Shown here piece by piece: positions 11,305-21,363 of a stretch of 64,000 nucleotides of DNA (position 1 is the stretch's first letter; each line of letters begins with the position of its first letter). The position numbers and the translations under genes were made by a program. The notes under the pieces were generated by a model. The model did not search any database, was not told where the DNA came from, and saw only the letters and a list, made by a program, of their open reading frames with translations. Source of the DNA: Bacteroidia bacterium (GTDB taxonomy: Bacteria > Bacteroidota > Bacteroidia > NS11-12g > UBA9320); contig JAGYJG010000001.1 in the NCBI GenBank assembly GCA_018402155.1, positions 2,344,627-2,408,626 of the forward strand. The letters run 5' to 3'.

Positions 11305-11659
11305 GCGCCTAGTAATTCATATAATGTTGTTTTAGGGCAACGGTTTTTATCGGGATAAAAATGCCTTAAGTTGTTATAATATTAGGAACAGATTTTTTAT
11401 GAGTAGTGACACCTCTATTTAAAGAAAGGGTGTTTAATTATTGGGCGTTACCTTGTCGAATTTAAAACTTTATTAATTCCAATATAGGGGTCGGGATGGG
11501 GTCGGTTCAGCCTTTTATTGATTTAGTATCTTATTTAACCTTATTTTACTAAAAACAACTATCAATATAGCATTTATTGGCAAGAACAGTTAAATAATCC
11601 TAATTAGAATAAGTATATGTTAGCCCCTACAGGCAATACAATTCCAACAACAACCTAGA
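11305..11659. other. Intergenic stretch without a supported gene
   Basis: I see no convincing reading frame, even allowing single-base breaks. A G-rich patch (GGGGTCGGGATGGGGTCGG, about 11487-11505) stands out from the AT-rich surroundings but I cannot assign it. Confidence 0.4.
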
Positions 11660-11895
11660 AAGCAAAACAGATATTTACTCTGAAGGTATTTAAGAGCCAT
11701 CTTAGAAGACTCCTCGGAAGTTATAGCTGATTATAATAAACTATAGCGCTTGACCCTAAAAGTGCAAGGGCTTTCTTCAATAGAGGAGTTGCTAAACTTA
11801 AATTAGGCCAAAACAGCGGATGTTTAGATTTATCTAAAGCCGGTGGGCTTGGGTATGAAAAAGCTTATGATTCGATTAGGGAATTTTGTTATTAA
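11660..11895 (+). pseudogene. C-terminal fragment of a TPR protein
   Basis: One helical TPR unit is readable: VIADYNKTIALDPKSARAFF, then NRGVAKLKLGQNSGCLDLSK, AGGLGYEKAYDSIREFCY and a stop at 11893-11895. The NRG.AK..LG...GCLDL.KA..LG...AY..I...C tail is the standard last repeat of small Bacteroidota TPR proteins. The upstream repeats are missing or scrambled, so this is a remnant. TPR repeats mediate protein contacts; nothing more specific can be said. Confidence 0.55.
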
Positions 11896-11921
11896 CCAAT
11901 TTTATCAAATAGTCAGATAAA

Positions 11922-12590
11922 TCAATCCTTGATACAACGGACAGAAAAGCCGAAGGCCTTATTGACGCTGTAAGCGCCTACGCCTGTCTGAGCTGCTGCT
12001 CACAGTAGCGGCCCTGGTGAATAATATTGCTGGGCACTGACAAGGACCACCAGACGCCGTCCGACCGGCGAAAGTTGAACGTGCCATTGGTTGGGCGGTA
12101 GCCGCCCGGAAGAGCTGAGAAACCACTTTCGTTAGTTCCATTGTCCGATTCGCCATTAATACTAACCCAAAAGTCCGTAGATTTCATTTTTATTCCTGCT
12201 ATACTGTCTCCACCTAAAAAGTCTGTCAAACGACTCCAATCCTCATCAGATGGTACTTTCCAACCTTCGGGCGCTAATCCTCTAGTGTCATTCACAGCAT
12301 ACCAATTGTATAGCTTGCCGTATTTCGCTCCATTCGCTGGGTCATTGTCGTAATAACACCATGCTGGTTCTTTATTGTCTCTTGCTTTTTTCCATTCTTC
12401 ATCTGTTTTTGCTTCAGGTATGGGGTCCCCATTTCGGAAGGTATCTACATTCAGGTTTTTAGTCATCCATACTTGTGTACCGATGGTTACTTCGTTAGTT
12501 TTATTGGGTTCGACAGAATCGTCGTCACCACAAGAGCTTAGAATTATTGCCGTCATCAAAACTGCACTTTAAATTAAACTTATTTTTCAT
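11922..12590 (-). pseudogene. FISUMP-domain lipoprotein, frame-disrupted at both ends
   Basis: The intact core (12559-11978) contains a Fib_succ_major (FISUMP) domain: IGTQVWMTKNLNVDTFRNGD, PEAKTDEEW, YGKLYNWYAVND, APEGWKVPSDEDWSRLTDFLGG and SGFSALPGGYRP, then WWS. These motifs are diagnostic. The N-terminus is a lipoprotein signal: MKNKFNL, then VLMTAIILSSCGDDD, where the lipobox cysteine follows a one-base break near 12570. A second break near 12000 separates the usual C-terminal motif KAFGFSVRCIKD, which ends at 11922-11924. About 222 residues in all, a normal size for a single-domain member. These proteins sit on the cell surface and their role is unknown, possibly glycan binding. Confidence 0.75.
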
Positions 12591-12774
12591 TTATAAATTG
12601 TTCCCTACTCTGATAGTTAAAAGACTTTCGGTTCTCTTTATGAAAATATGTTGTTTTTTTAAAAACTGTTGCGAATCACTACAATATTTTTAATGATTTT
12701 TCAGTTTTATTATAATGAAAAGAAAGTTAGTCTTTTGAACCTACATATTTCCCAATAACTTCCGGTAGATAAAT

Positions 12775-13506
12775 TCAAAAATGTATTAAACTCGCTGTGT
12801 TAGAGCTTGCCAGACTGCTTTTAAAAGCACCACTATATGATGAACCATCATAATCATAGGTTGAAAACCTTCATATTCACTAACAAATCCAACAAAAGAA
12901 TCATCTACAATATCAAAAGAAAACCATCTTTGGATTCGATAATTTTTCACCTTCAAAATTTCACCATCATAAAATCCCCCATATATACTCTATAAATATG
13001 GTGGAATTGCTCACCCTTTAAAAACTTCGAATGGCTGACTAATAGTTGTTATTTCATCAAATGAAAAACTATAAATAGTTATTTTACCGTTCGAATAGGT
13101 GCCTACTGATGCATCTCTAACATCATCTGGGTCTGGTGTTATTATTAACGTAAGTTCTAAATCTGTACCTGCAACAATTTGAACCTGTCCCTGAGCGTAA
13201 TAATCATCACTTCCTATTTCAGTATAACCGTCAAAGTAATAATTACCGGGATTTAATTGACCAAAATTTACTTGTCCATTAGCATCGGTAACTTTATCTT
13301 GAAGATAAACTGAATTATCTAAATTTTCAAGCGACGTAAAAAGCCCAACATCTACTCCTTTTTGATAGTCAGTAGAACCAGCTAATTGAACCTTAATGAC
13401 TAAACCACCTGTTGTGGGAGTTGGGATTGGGTCATCTTTTTTACAACCACTAAATGCAACCGTTAATCCTAGTAAAAAATTGCGAAAAAATATTTTTGTT
13501 TTTCAT
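12775..13506 (-). pseudogene. Surface lipoprotein with a carboxypeptidase-regulatory-like domain, frame-disrupted
   Basis: Beginning at 13506 (MKNKNIFS), one base correction yields FLLGLTVAFSGCKKDDPIPT, with lipobox FSGC. Then comes a beta-sandwich of the CarboxypepD_reg type: GLVIKVQLAGSTDYQKGVDV, VYLQDKVTDANGQVNFGQLN, PGNYYFDGYTEIGSDDYYA and VQIVAGTDLELTLIITPDPD. A further region ends YDYDGSSYSGAFKSSL and SNTASLIHF with a stop at 12775-12777, again after frame breaks near 13010 and 12860. About 240 residues. The second half contains NYRIQRWFSFDIVDDSFVGF, which I do not recognise. It is probably an outer-membrane lipoprotein. It is followed on the same strand by the FISUMP lipoprotein gene. 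Confidence 0.6.
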
Positions 13507-13771
13507 GTTTATATATAATTTGTTTAATTTATTTGATACTCGAAAACAAAAACCCTGTTTTCGAAAATATAATCCCTTTTTATTTTTGTTTTAAATGCCT
13601 CTTACCAACATATAATTTTAATTGGCCGTAATTCGTGCTTTCAGCTTTCTTCCCATGACTAATTTGATGTCTATTTATGAAATGATAATTAGATGTTTTA
13701 GTTGGCATAAGTTATAAATAACAACGAGCTAGTGCAAAAATTAATTAGTTATTGGTTAATGTTAAGAAACT

Positions 13772-14596
13772 TTAGAACTGAAATTGTATACCCCCATTTA
13801 AAATACCTTTTCTACCGAAGCCTAACTGAGAATAAACCCCAAAGTTTTTCGTGATGTAATACTCAGCTCCAACTAAAGTTAAATGTAACGATGTATTGAA
13901 TATTCTCTCCGTCATCTGAGTAGCTGGTAGTACTCTCAGTTAGTGTCCTATTTCCAGTAATAAATCCACGCCGATACCTGAGTAAAAGGACGATTTCTTA
14001 CTAAAAGCGTAGTGAACATAACACTCACTTAGAAGAGCCAATCCTTTTGCTTGCTCATCGAATTACCAAAAAAGATTTGGCCATTAAATTCTAAACCGTC
14101 AATATTTTCACTTATTACATTAAAAGGGGATAATGTTAAAGAAGAAGACCAACGCTTTTTGGCATTAAAAAAGAGTATTTATTTCGATAGTAGAAGTATT
14201 ATTTTAGTGTGCAGTACCATCGAGTTACCAGAATAGTATTAAATACATTACCTCTACTTAGACCCAATCGAATTGAACCCGTTCTTTCTGGGAGATTATC
14301 GTTTGTTTCTGCTACATCCACCTTGGTGTAATAGGTTCTTTCGGACTATCTGCAATAGCTGTTTTCTCAAAAACATCCTTTTGCCCATTTTCATACTTAA
14401 TCATAAAAATATCAACTTTATTGATATTATACACTGGGCCATCTAAGTTCGAGAAGTTCTTGTATTTTACTCAGGTATCTTCTATTTCTACTATCTTACA
14501 TTCAATTTCTTCAGTGTTGGTCTTGATGATTACATCTTGCGCATTAAGCTCTAAACCAAGTGTAATAAAGCCGTAGATGAATAGTATTTTTTCCAT
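13772..14596 (-). pseudogene. Outer-membrane beta-barrel protein, frame-disrupted
   Basis: The start at 14596 gives MEKILFIYGFITLGLELNAQ, a signal peptide, then DVIIKTNTEEIECKIVEIED, VKYKNFSNLDGPVYNINK and IFMIKYENGQKDVF, an N-terminal module common in Bacteroidota outer-membrane proteins. Barrel strands follow in other frames: FSKKSSFYSGIGVDLLLEIG (about 13955-14010), LTLVGAEYYITKNFGVYSQL and GFGRKGILNGGIQFQF, with an aromatic C-terminal residue and a stop at 13772-13774. About 270 residues. The terminal phenylalanine fits recognition by the BAM complex. It has at least four frame breaks. Confidence 0.65.
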
Positions 14597-14733
14597 GGTA
14601 TGTTTTATTTTATGTATGTTCTAAATTAAGAGGATAGATGTGGCTATGGATATATTTTGTATCTTAGACATCTCGAATGTATATTTCCTGAAGATTTATC
14701 TTTGTTTTTTCATTAAATTGGTGAAAATACTTT

Positions 14734-14793
14734 GACAAATAAGGTCAATACAACAAGTTAAAAGAATCATTGACCTCACTTTGGCAGAAACAT
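14734..14793. repeat. 60-bp direct repeat, copy 2
   Basis: This is the second copy of the 7175-7234 sequence. It is followed by a short coding remnant rather than by the WYL gene, and stands alone between the barrel gene and the tRNA-like fragment. Confidence 0.8.
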
Positions 14794-14799
14794 TTTGAG

Positions 14800-14914
14800 G
14801 TAAGCTTGGAAATTACTGTGGAATGAAGTTACCACAAAAGAAGCCCACGACCGCAGTAACTGCCCTATGGACGAAATAGAAAACCCGTTATGGCAGCTGG
14901 ATGAGATGAGGTGA
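14800..14914 (+). pseudogene. Short C-terminal coding remnant
   Basis: With one base removed the sequence reads LEITVEEVTTKEAHDRSNCP then MDEIENPLWQLDEMR and a stop at 14912-14914. No start or upstream domain is present and I do not recognise the family. It may be the tail of a gene otherwise lost at the island border. Confidence 0.25.
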
Positions 14915-14982
14915 TAGTGTGAGGGTGCAGATAAAACAAACTAAAATAAAAATGTTTCCCCTTTTGTTTCCCCCAATATAAA

Positions 14983-15015
14983 AAACCGCTACAATCAGCT
15001 GATTTATAGCGGTTT
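14983..15015. terminator. Hairpin between the coding remnant and the tRNA-like fragment
   Basis: AAACCGCTA pairs with TAGCGGTTT around a loop containing ATCAGCTGAT, itself palindromic. A-runs on the left and T-rich sequence on the right allow termination from either side. Confidence 0.65.
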
Positions 15016-15029
15016 AAATGTTTAATATG

Positions 15030-15096
15030 TGTGCCCACCTGGACTCGAACCAGGTACCTACTTAATATGAGTCAGTTGCTCTAACCGAATGAGCTA
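15030..15096 (-). pseudogene. tRNA-Met-like fragment (CAT anticodon) lacking its 5' acceptor strand
   Basis: On the minus strand a D-arm (GCTC/GAGC), an anticodon loop CTCATAT with CAT, a normal T-arm (CCTGG TTCGAGT CCAGG) and the 3' acceptor strand TGGGCAC are present. The 5' acceptor strand, which should read GTGCCCA, is replaced by unrelated bases (AATCAA just before TAGCTC). The 3' side of the anticodon stem has a mismatch (ACTGA against TAAGT). It therefore cannot fold as a normal tRNA. It could be the decayed attachment-site copy of a tRNA left by an integrated element. Confidence 0.6.
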
Positions 15097-15227
15097 TTGA
15101 TTACGAGTGTTTTACGACGTAAAAAAAGTTAACTGTCTTAGAGGTATTGAGCAAAGAATAGCAAGGTTATAAGACAATAAAGTGGCGCATAATTGTTTGT
15201 TGCCAATGTTTGTACTAGAGTATAAAA

Positions 15228-15268
15228 AAAGGCCGTAACTGCCAGTTAATTAGCGTGTTACGACCTTT
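15228..15268 (-). terminator. Terminator of tRNA-Glu
   Basis: GTTACGACCTTT pairs with AAAGGCCGTAAC with one mismatch; on the minus strand it is followed by a T run. It begins six bases beyond the tRNA-Glu 3' end. Confidence 0.75.
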
Positions 15269-15273
15269 AAATG

Positions 15274-15345
15274 TAGCCCGTAGGGGAATCGAACCCCTCT
15301 TACCAGGATGAAAACCTGGCGTCCTAGCCGATAGACGAACGGGCC
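15274..15345 (-). tRNA. tRNA-Glu (TTC)
   Basis: A complete cloverleaf on the minus strand: acceptor GGCCCGT with ACGGGCT, D-arm GTCT...GGAC, anticodon stem CCAGG/CCTGG around TTTTCAT (anticodon TTC), and T-arm AGGGG TTCGATT CCCCT. CCA is not encoded. It is intact, unlike the neighbouring tRNA-Met-like fragment. Confidence 0.95.
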
Positions 15346-15519
15346 AATTGTAAGCTCGTATCACATTTGCCAATTTGACCAATGTGCTGTCCGGCTCCGA
15401 AACCTTCGGATGACGTTACGCAAACCGATTTGAATAGAACACTGTATTCTTTTTCGTTTTGCGAGTGCAAAGGAAATATTAAAGTTCAATTTCACAACTA
15501 TTTATTTTGTAAATTTTAA

Positions 15520-16626
<1,107 letters not shown>

Positions 16627-16684
16627 GTACAATAAGTACCGAAAAACATAAAAAAGAGTCGTAAACTCTGATTCTTTTGACAAT

Positions 16685-16738
16685 AATACGGGATTTTAGC
16701 GATGGTAAATGACTATCGGTAAAATCCCGTATTTTTTT
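16685..16738 (+). terminator. Rho-independent terminator after gap
   Basis: A 14-base arm AATACGGGATTTTA (16685-16698) pairs with TAAAATCCCGTATT (16720-16733), extended by GCGATGG/CTATCGG, and is followed by a run of T. Confidence 0.92.
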
Positions 16739-16972
16739 TTACAATACTGCAGAGGTGGATTTTTTTTATGATGATTCAGGCTTGCTAAAACCCTGAGTTT
16801 GTCGCTACGAAAAATGAGATTATCAGCTCAAGGAAAACGTATTTATACTGTATTACTACATTTCTTCAGACATTAATAGGATTAATAGTACATTCGAAGT
16901 CTTAATGTAGATTAAATGCAATTCAATGTGTCTTTGGTAGCACATACCAATAACCTCGAAATAAAATAAGGC
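16739..16972. other. Spacer between gap and tdk
   Basis: AT-rich sequence without a convincing gene; frames here are short and overlap only antisense to the start of tdk. Confidence 0.5.
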
Positions 16973-17560
16973 ATGTTTATAGAACCAAAATATAACAAAG
17001 GATGGATAGAAGTGATTTGCGGATCTATGTTCTCCGGAAAAACTGAGGAGCTCATTCGTCGCATAAAACGAGCCAAAATTGCCAACTTGAATGTACGCAT
17101 TTTTAAGCCAAAAATGGAAACCCGCTATGATAATGTGAAAGTTGTTTCGCATGATTCAAATTCTATAGACTCCTTTCCTGTAGATCATTCTCTTGAAATA
17201 CTTCAATGGATAGATGAAGTAGAAGTAGTAGGCATAGATGAGGCACAGTTTTTTGATGAGGGACTGCCGGAAGTATGCGATAAGCTCGCTAATATGGGAA
17301 AACGTGTAGTAATTGCTGGTCTAGATATGGATTACTTGGCAAAACCATTTGGCAGAATGCCAGACTTGATGGCCATGGCTGAATATGTAACTAAGGTACA
17401 TGCTATCTGCATGTGCTGTGGAGATGTAGCTCAATACTCCTATCGGTTTACCAAAAGTGGGGGTCAAGTTGTATTAGGAGAAAAAGACCAATATGAGCCG
17501 CGCTGCCGTACGTGTTATACTAAAGGAATGGCAACGCAGCAAGCGGGTAAACGTAGATAA
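16973..17560 (+). CDS. tdk: Thymidine kinase, type II
   Basis: It phosphorylates thymidine to dTMP in the salvage pathway. The P-loop GSMFSGKT is at residues 17-24, the Mg-binding DEAQFF at 89-94, and the lasso-domain zinc site uses C146/C149 (CMCC) and C178/C181 (CRTC). The 195-residue length is normal for the bacterial/vaccinia-type enzyme. The ATG at 16973 gives the usual short N-terminal lead. Its 3' end overlaps by 41 bases the 3' end of the convergent UbiA-like gene, so the two share terminal sequence on opposite strands. Confidence 0.96.
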   Translation: MFIEPKYNKGWIEVICGSMFSGKTEELIRRIKRAKIANLNVRIFKPKMETRYDNVKVVSHDSNSIDSFPVDHSLEILQWIDEVEVVGIDEAQFFDEGLPEVCDKLANMGKRVVIAGLDMDYLAKPFGRMPDLMAMAEYVTKVHAICMCCGDVAQYSYRFTKSGGQVVLGEKDQYEPRCRTCYTKGMATQQAGKRR

Positions 17561-18377
17561 GGTCTCCATAAAATCTGTAACGTTCTTCGGATCTGAAGTA
17601 AATCGGGAATAAAAAAATAATACAAAGTGTTAGCTGCATGGCTAGTAACGTGGCAAATGCTGCAGTTTGAAGCGTACCAGTGCTATAGAGCGCCACACTA
17701 CACCCAAACGAAAATAATAAGTTGATATATACCAATAAACCTGTAGTACGCAAGCCATAAATAGAGGCTATCGAAAGAGTTTTAGTTTGTTGGTCTCCAT
17801 CTCTGTCATACCACGAAAAAAGCATAAGATTTGAAGCATTGAGTGTAAAAACTATAATTGCATAATAAAAAAAATTTTGTGGCAAGCTAAAGGGGATAGC
17901 TCCAGCCAAGGGAAGACCCACAAAGCCAAGCATTACCACCAGCGCAACAAATGCTTCTTTCAAAAAAAAATGTTTTTTGATGCGCGAACTCACCATAAAA
18001 TTAATCATAAAATGAATTGTTGTGGCAAAGAATAGTACACCTATGGCAGGGTAGTACACCGCAGGAATATGCACAGAAAGATAGGCTAATATAACAAGTG
18101 ATATCAGTAAAATATAAACCAACGGTTTCTTGTAGTTGAAATGAAGAAAATGTCGTTTTGCAGCGAGCTCGTTTTGTAAAATATATCCATCGAGCAAGTG
18201 GTCTAAGGTGTAAACAATCCATATGGCTAGAGCTAAAGCAATTGCTACCCAATAATTAGGCGTTAACTGAAAAACGCGGCTGAAAAAGATGAAGGTGCTA
18301 AACGAGCCCAAGACTACCCAAATACTGTATGTATTTGCAAAGTGAATACAAAATGTATGAAAAGATTTTCGTTGCAT
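17520..18377 (-). CDS. UbiA-like polytopic membrane protein
   Basis: The 285-residue protein has about eight hydrophobic helices and no signal peptide. TLDHLLDG near residue 58 and WYDRDGD near residue 190 occupy the positions of the two aspartate-rich motifs that bind prenyl diphosphate and Mg in UbiA-type prenyltransferases, though neither is a canonical NDxxD. That makes an aromatic or lipid prenyltransferase possible, but substrate and even catalysis are inferred. It is the last gene of a minus-strand group with the NifU-like, Mrp and DUF6787 genes, 15 bases after the NifU-like stop. Confidence 0.65.
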   Translation of the reverse strand: MQRKSFHTFCIHFANTYSIWVVLGSFSTFIFFSRVFQLTPNYWVAIALALAIWIVYTLDHLLDGYILQNELAAKRHFLHFNYKKPLVYILLISLVILAYLSVHIPAVYYPAIGVLFFATTIHFMINFMVSSRIKKHFFLKEAFVALVVMLGFVGLPLAGAIPFSLPQNFFYYAIIVFTLNASNLMLFSWYDRDGDQQTKTLSIASIYGLRTTGLLVYINLLFSFGCSVALYSTGTLQTAAFATLLAMQLTLCIIFLFPIYFRSEERYRFYGDLIYVYPLAALPFL

Positions 18378-18392
18378 AAACGAAAGCCAAAA

Positions 18393-18623
18393 CTACTCTA
18401 CTGCTACTACAGACAATACTTCGGGAAGTAATTTTTTTATACTTTCCTCCACACCAGCTTTCATAGTGAGGTGACTTATGCTACATGTACTACACGCACC
18501 CAACAATTTTAATGTTACTATTTTTTTTTCGTAGGAAATAAAAGCTACATCCCCGCCATCTTTTTGTAAAAAAGGTCTAATACTTTCTAGAGCTTCTTCA
18601 ATTTTTAGTATTTCAGCTGTCAT
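18393..18623 (-). CDS. NifU C-terminal domain (Nfu-type) iron-sulfur carrier
   Basis: A 76-residue protein made only of the NifU C-terminal domain. Such proteins carry a labile Fe-S cluster between subunits and pass it to client proteins. LEALESIRPFLQKDGGDVAF-like sequence at residues 9-28 and the cluster-binding LLGACSTCS (Cys44 and Cys47, CxxC) are both present. It lies 21 bases downstream of mrp on the same strand, which suits a joint role in Fe-S assembly or delivery. Confidence 0.92.
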   Translation of the reverse strand: MTAEILKIEEALESIRPFLQKDGGDVAFISYEKKIVTLKLLGACSTCSISHLTMKAGVEESIKKLLPEVLSVVAVE

Positions 18624-18644
18624 TTGCGTGGTGTCAAAGTTACT

Positions 18645-19658
18645 TTATATTTGTTTACTAGCGGCAATTACACTTAGTTTTTGTACTAATTTACCTACTA
18701 TAGGTACATAGCTGTTGTACAAACTTTCAAAACTCTTATCTTCTTTTATTGGAATTTCTCCGAGTAAGTCTAGGGAACATTCGTCGCAGAGTTGTTTACC
18801 ACCGTCTTTTCCAAAGAGATAGTACTTCTTACCGTCTATATCTGGCTCAAAGTAGCTCATATTTTCAACCACACCCAATATGTTTTGTTTGAGATGTGGG
18901 TTTGTAAACATGTCGATAGCTTTTCGGGTATCCGCTACAGCTACATTTTCTGGTGTGGTTACTATAACTACACCACTCAGCGGTATGTGCTGAATTATGC
19001 TTAGGTGAGCATCTCCTGTACCAGGTGGCAAATCTACAAACAGGTAGTCTAACTCCCCCCATAGCACGTCTGTACAAAACTGACTGATTGCTTTGCTCAG
19101 CATAGGACCACGCCATACTAGTGCTTGTTTGCTCTCCACTAAATAGCCAATGCTCATTGTTTTTAGCCCATCTTTTTCTATGGGTATCATTAAATTTCCT
19201 TGCATTTCTGGCTTTTTAAGTACTGTATCTAGCAGTGTAGGTATAGATGGCCCGTGTATGTCTGCGTCTAATAATCCTACTCTTGCACCTGCTTTACTAA
19301 GTGTTCTGGCCAGATTTAATGCCACTGTACTTTTGCCCACACCCCCTTTGCCCGAGGCTACTGCTACTATATTTTTTACACCTCCTAGCACGGTATTATT
19401 TGCTCTGCTTACCTGCACATTACTAGTTATGTTGATAATTACCTCTGCACTAGCGCTCACCATGGTACTGATAGCGGTACGGCAAGCGTTAGCTATACTA
19501 TCTTTCATAGGGCATGCAGGTGTAGTTAACACAAGATCAAAAGAAATTTTATTGTCCTCTATGACAAGTTTCTGTATCATATTCAATGATACTAGATCTT
19601 TGTTCAAATCAGGATCGTCAACGTAGCTGAGAGCTTTTAGGACTTGTTCTTGGGTCAT
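18645..19658 (-). CDS. mrp: Mrp/NBP35-type P-loop ATPase, iron-sulfur carrier (ApbC)
   Basis: 337 residues. An N-terminal MIP18/DUF59 domain (residues 1-80, with PDLNKDLVSLNMI and TTPACPMKD) precedes the deviant P-loop SGKGGVGKST at 102-111, DADIHGPSIPTLL, and VDLPPGTGDAHL. Proteins of this family hold a bridging Fe-S cluster and transfer it to apo-enzymes with ATP hydrolysis. The CPxC motif that many members carry after the ENMSYF motif is absent: the sequence runs ENMSYFEPDIDGKKYYLFG. A CDEC is found later instead. The gene ends 21 bases before the NifU-like gene and follows the DUF6787 gene by one base. Confidence 0.95.
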   Translation of the reverse strand: MTQEQVLKALSYVDDPDLNKDLVSLNMIQKLVIEDNKISFDLVLTTPACPMKDSIANACRTAISTMVSASAEVIINITSNVQVSRANNTVLGGVKNIVAVASGKGGVGKSTVALNLARTLSKAGARVGLLDADIHGPSIPTLLDTVLKKPEMQGNLMIPIEKDGLKTMSIGYLVESKQALVWRGPMLSKAISQFCTDVLWGELDYLFVDLPPGTGDAHLSIIQHIPLSGVVIVTTPENVAVADTRKAIDMFTNPHLKQNILGVVENMSYFEPDIDGKKYYLFGKDGGKQLCDECSLDLLGEIPIKEDKSFESLYNSYVPIVGKLVQKLSVIAASKQI

Positions 19659-19659
19659 T

Positions 19660-19977
19660 TTATTTTTTTTTTAAAAACGGGAAAATCTGTTTGTTCATTT
19701 TTATTAGAAACCACTTTACAAATCGGTATTCGCCAAGTAAACTTCCAATAGCAAATAAAAATAGTTGATAAACAAAATAGATAAGAATAAAGGTCAAAAT
19801 AAATTCATACCAATGCAGCTCACCGTAGGTTGATTTATCAAAAATCCATTCAGTAATAGGCTTGCGTACTTGGGTAATGCTAGAGCCAGTAATGGCAAAA
19901 ATCACAAAAATCCAAGCCATTCTCTTGTCAGATTCTATATTCCACTTCACCTTCAATTTTTCCCAAAATACTTTCAT
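19660..19977 (-). CDS. DUF6787-like small membrane protein
   Basis: 105 residues with two membrane helices: MAWIFVIFAITGSS near 19-32 and EFILTFILIYFVYQLFLFAI near 58-77, each followed by basic residues, and a lysine-rich end. The pattern of a short KWKI-type start, FAITGS and a second helix followed by GEYRFVKWF fits the Bacteroidota family DUF6787. No function is known. It is the first gene of the minus-strand mrp group. Confidence 0.6.
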   Translation of the reverse strand: MKVFWEKLKVKWNIESDKRMAWIFVIFAITGSSITQVRKPITEWIFDKSTYGELHWYEFILTFILIYFVYQLFLFAIGSLLGEYRFVKWFLIKMNKQIFPFLKKK

Positions 19978-20099
19978 TTGTTTTACACCTAAATCGCTAC
20001 AAAGCTATTCACTAAAAGGGTAACCCGCATCTATAATAGATAGTTTTATACGGGTATTTCTTGCTCCATACAAAACTTTACTACTTGGTGACGAAAACC

Positions 20100-20472
20100 C
20101 TAGTCTTGTGAGGCATTTGGTCTTTCAAGTTTATGATTAAAAGCAATTTTTTTTGAATCAAACGTCACATTATTTGTTGCTGTGTTCACGTTTATATTTA
20201 CCAAATTATAACCTAAGGTACACGTGACATTTTCTGTTATTTCACCCACTTCTTTCTAGTATTCTATGTTGTCTAATTTGGTCCTATGTATAGTAAGACA
20301 ACATTTTTTTGATAGGTGGTTGAAGATTTCAAATTCTCTTGGAAACGCATTTATTTAGGGATATATTTCGGTAAGGTTTATTGACTACTTTGGCATTGTA
20401 AAAGTGGCGGAGAAACAGTGGTAGAATTGAAGCCGAAAAAAAAAGAACAGAATTCAAAAAAAGTAGTTTCAT
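20100..20472 (-). pseudogene. Possible small secreted protein, interrupted
   Basis: On the minus strand a hydrophobic start MKLLFLNSVLFFSASILPLF (from about 20472) leads after a frame change to INAFPREFEIFNHLSKKCCL, TIHRTKLDNIEY, one in-frame TAG, then KEVGEITENVTCTLGYNLVN, INVNTATNNVTFDSKKIAFN and HKLERPNASQD with a stop at 20100-20102. The polar, threonine- and asparagine-rich body looks like a periplasmic or surface protein. Frame change plus stop suggest a dead gene. I do not recognise a family. Confidence 0.3.
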
Positions 20473-20528
20473 TTTCCAATTTGCTACACAATCTTTGTAT
20501 ATACGAAACAACTAATACATTGAATCAA

Positions 20529-20882
20529 ATGAAACGGGTGATTACATCTTTCAAAAATGCAAACAAAGATTTGCTACGGGCCATTTCAGAAGAATACCCT
20601 AAGGGAGTAGACGATGAAGCATTGATAAATTTTCCAAAAGCTGGTGGTGGCAGCATACGTGCTTTGGAGATTATAATGGATGACTGTATGTATTTAGTAA
20701 AAATGGAAAATCAAGAATATTTTGAAAAATACCTTGCGTTAGACGATGATGACGAAGATAACGATATGGCGGATGATGACCTAATAGAAGAGGAGTTGGA
20801 CGAAGATATAGACGAAGATTTGGACGAAGATATAGACGAAGATTTGGAGGCTACAGAAGACCTAGACATGGAGGATGATTAG
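20529..20882 (+). CDS. Conserved hypothetical protein with an acidic tail
   Basis: 117 residues starting MKRVITSFKNANKDLLRAIS at ATG 20529; an earlier in-frame ATG at 20418 would add an unrelated basic stretch and was not used. The first 75 residues form a compact domain (YPKGVDDEALINFPKAGGGS, then IRALEIIMDDCMYLVKM). The last 45 residues are almost only Asp and Glu (repeats of DEDIDEDL). Similar Bacteroidota proteins are sometimes labelled DNA primase without support. The acidic tail might mimic nucleic acid or bind basic partners, which is inference only. Confidence 0.75.
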   Translation: MKRVITSFKNANKDLLRAISEEYPKGVDDEALINFPKAGGGSIRALEIIMDDCMYLVKMENQEYFEKYLALDDDDEDNDMADDDLIEEELDEDIDEDLDEDIDEDLEATEDLDMEDD

Positions 20883-21306
20883 TTGGGGCAATTTCTTTAT
20901 CAAAGAATTGCTAAATTGCTAAAATCGTAGCCTAATTTTGACGGTTGTGTCCTGAAACCTTATTTAACTTTAAGGATACGGAACAAGGTATTATTTTCTT
21001 TTTACATGGATTTTTTTTGCTGAGATACTTTTTCAAATGATGTAACATAGCGTTGTGCAGCGCCAATGGAAATCATTTTTCATAGCGGAATTACGTATAT
21101 AGAATCAACGTGTATGTGAACTCCTAGTTGTTTTACTATCTAAAATGTGATTATGCATCTTCGTGGGCTTTTATACATCACGCTGCGCTATCAAACATCT
21201 AAAGAAGTTTGAATTTGGGTAATTACCTAAAAAGTATGTTTGTGGACTACCGTATTTTAGCACACATCAGTGAGGTGTATGTAGGATGATACCAAAAATG
21301 AATACC
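20883..21306. other. Intergenic stretch without a supported gene
   Basis: Short frames only. Neither strand gives a family I recognise. Confidence 0.45.
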
Positions 21307-21311
21307 ATAAA

Positions 21312-21337
21312 AAAAGGGAAGCTAATGCTTCCCTTTT
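21312..21337 (-). terminator. Terminator of the OmpA gene
   Basis: AAAAGGGAAGC pairs with GCTTCCCTTTT around TAAT, with a T run on the minus strand, 27 bases beyond the ompA-like stop. Confidence 0.9.
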
Positions 21338-21363
21338 CTATTTTAGTTTTTGGTTAAAAAAAG

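Noticed and set aside
19150..19626. 158-codon plus-strand frame inside mrp
   Set aside because: Antisense to a highly conserved ATPase; composition is typical of a shadow frame.
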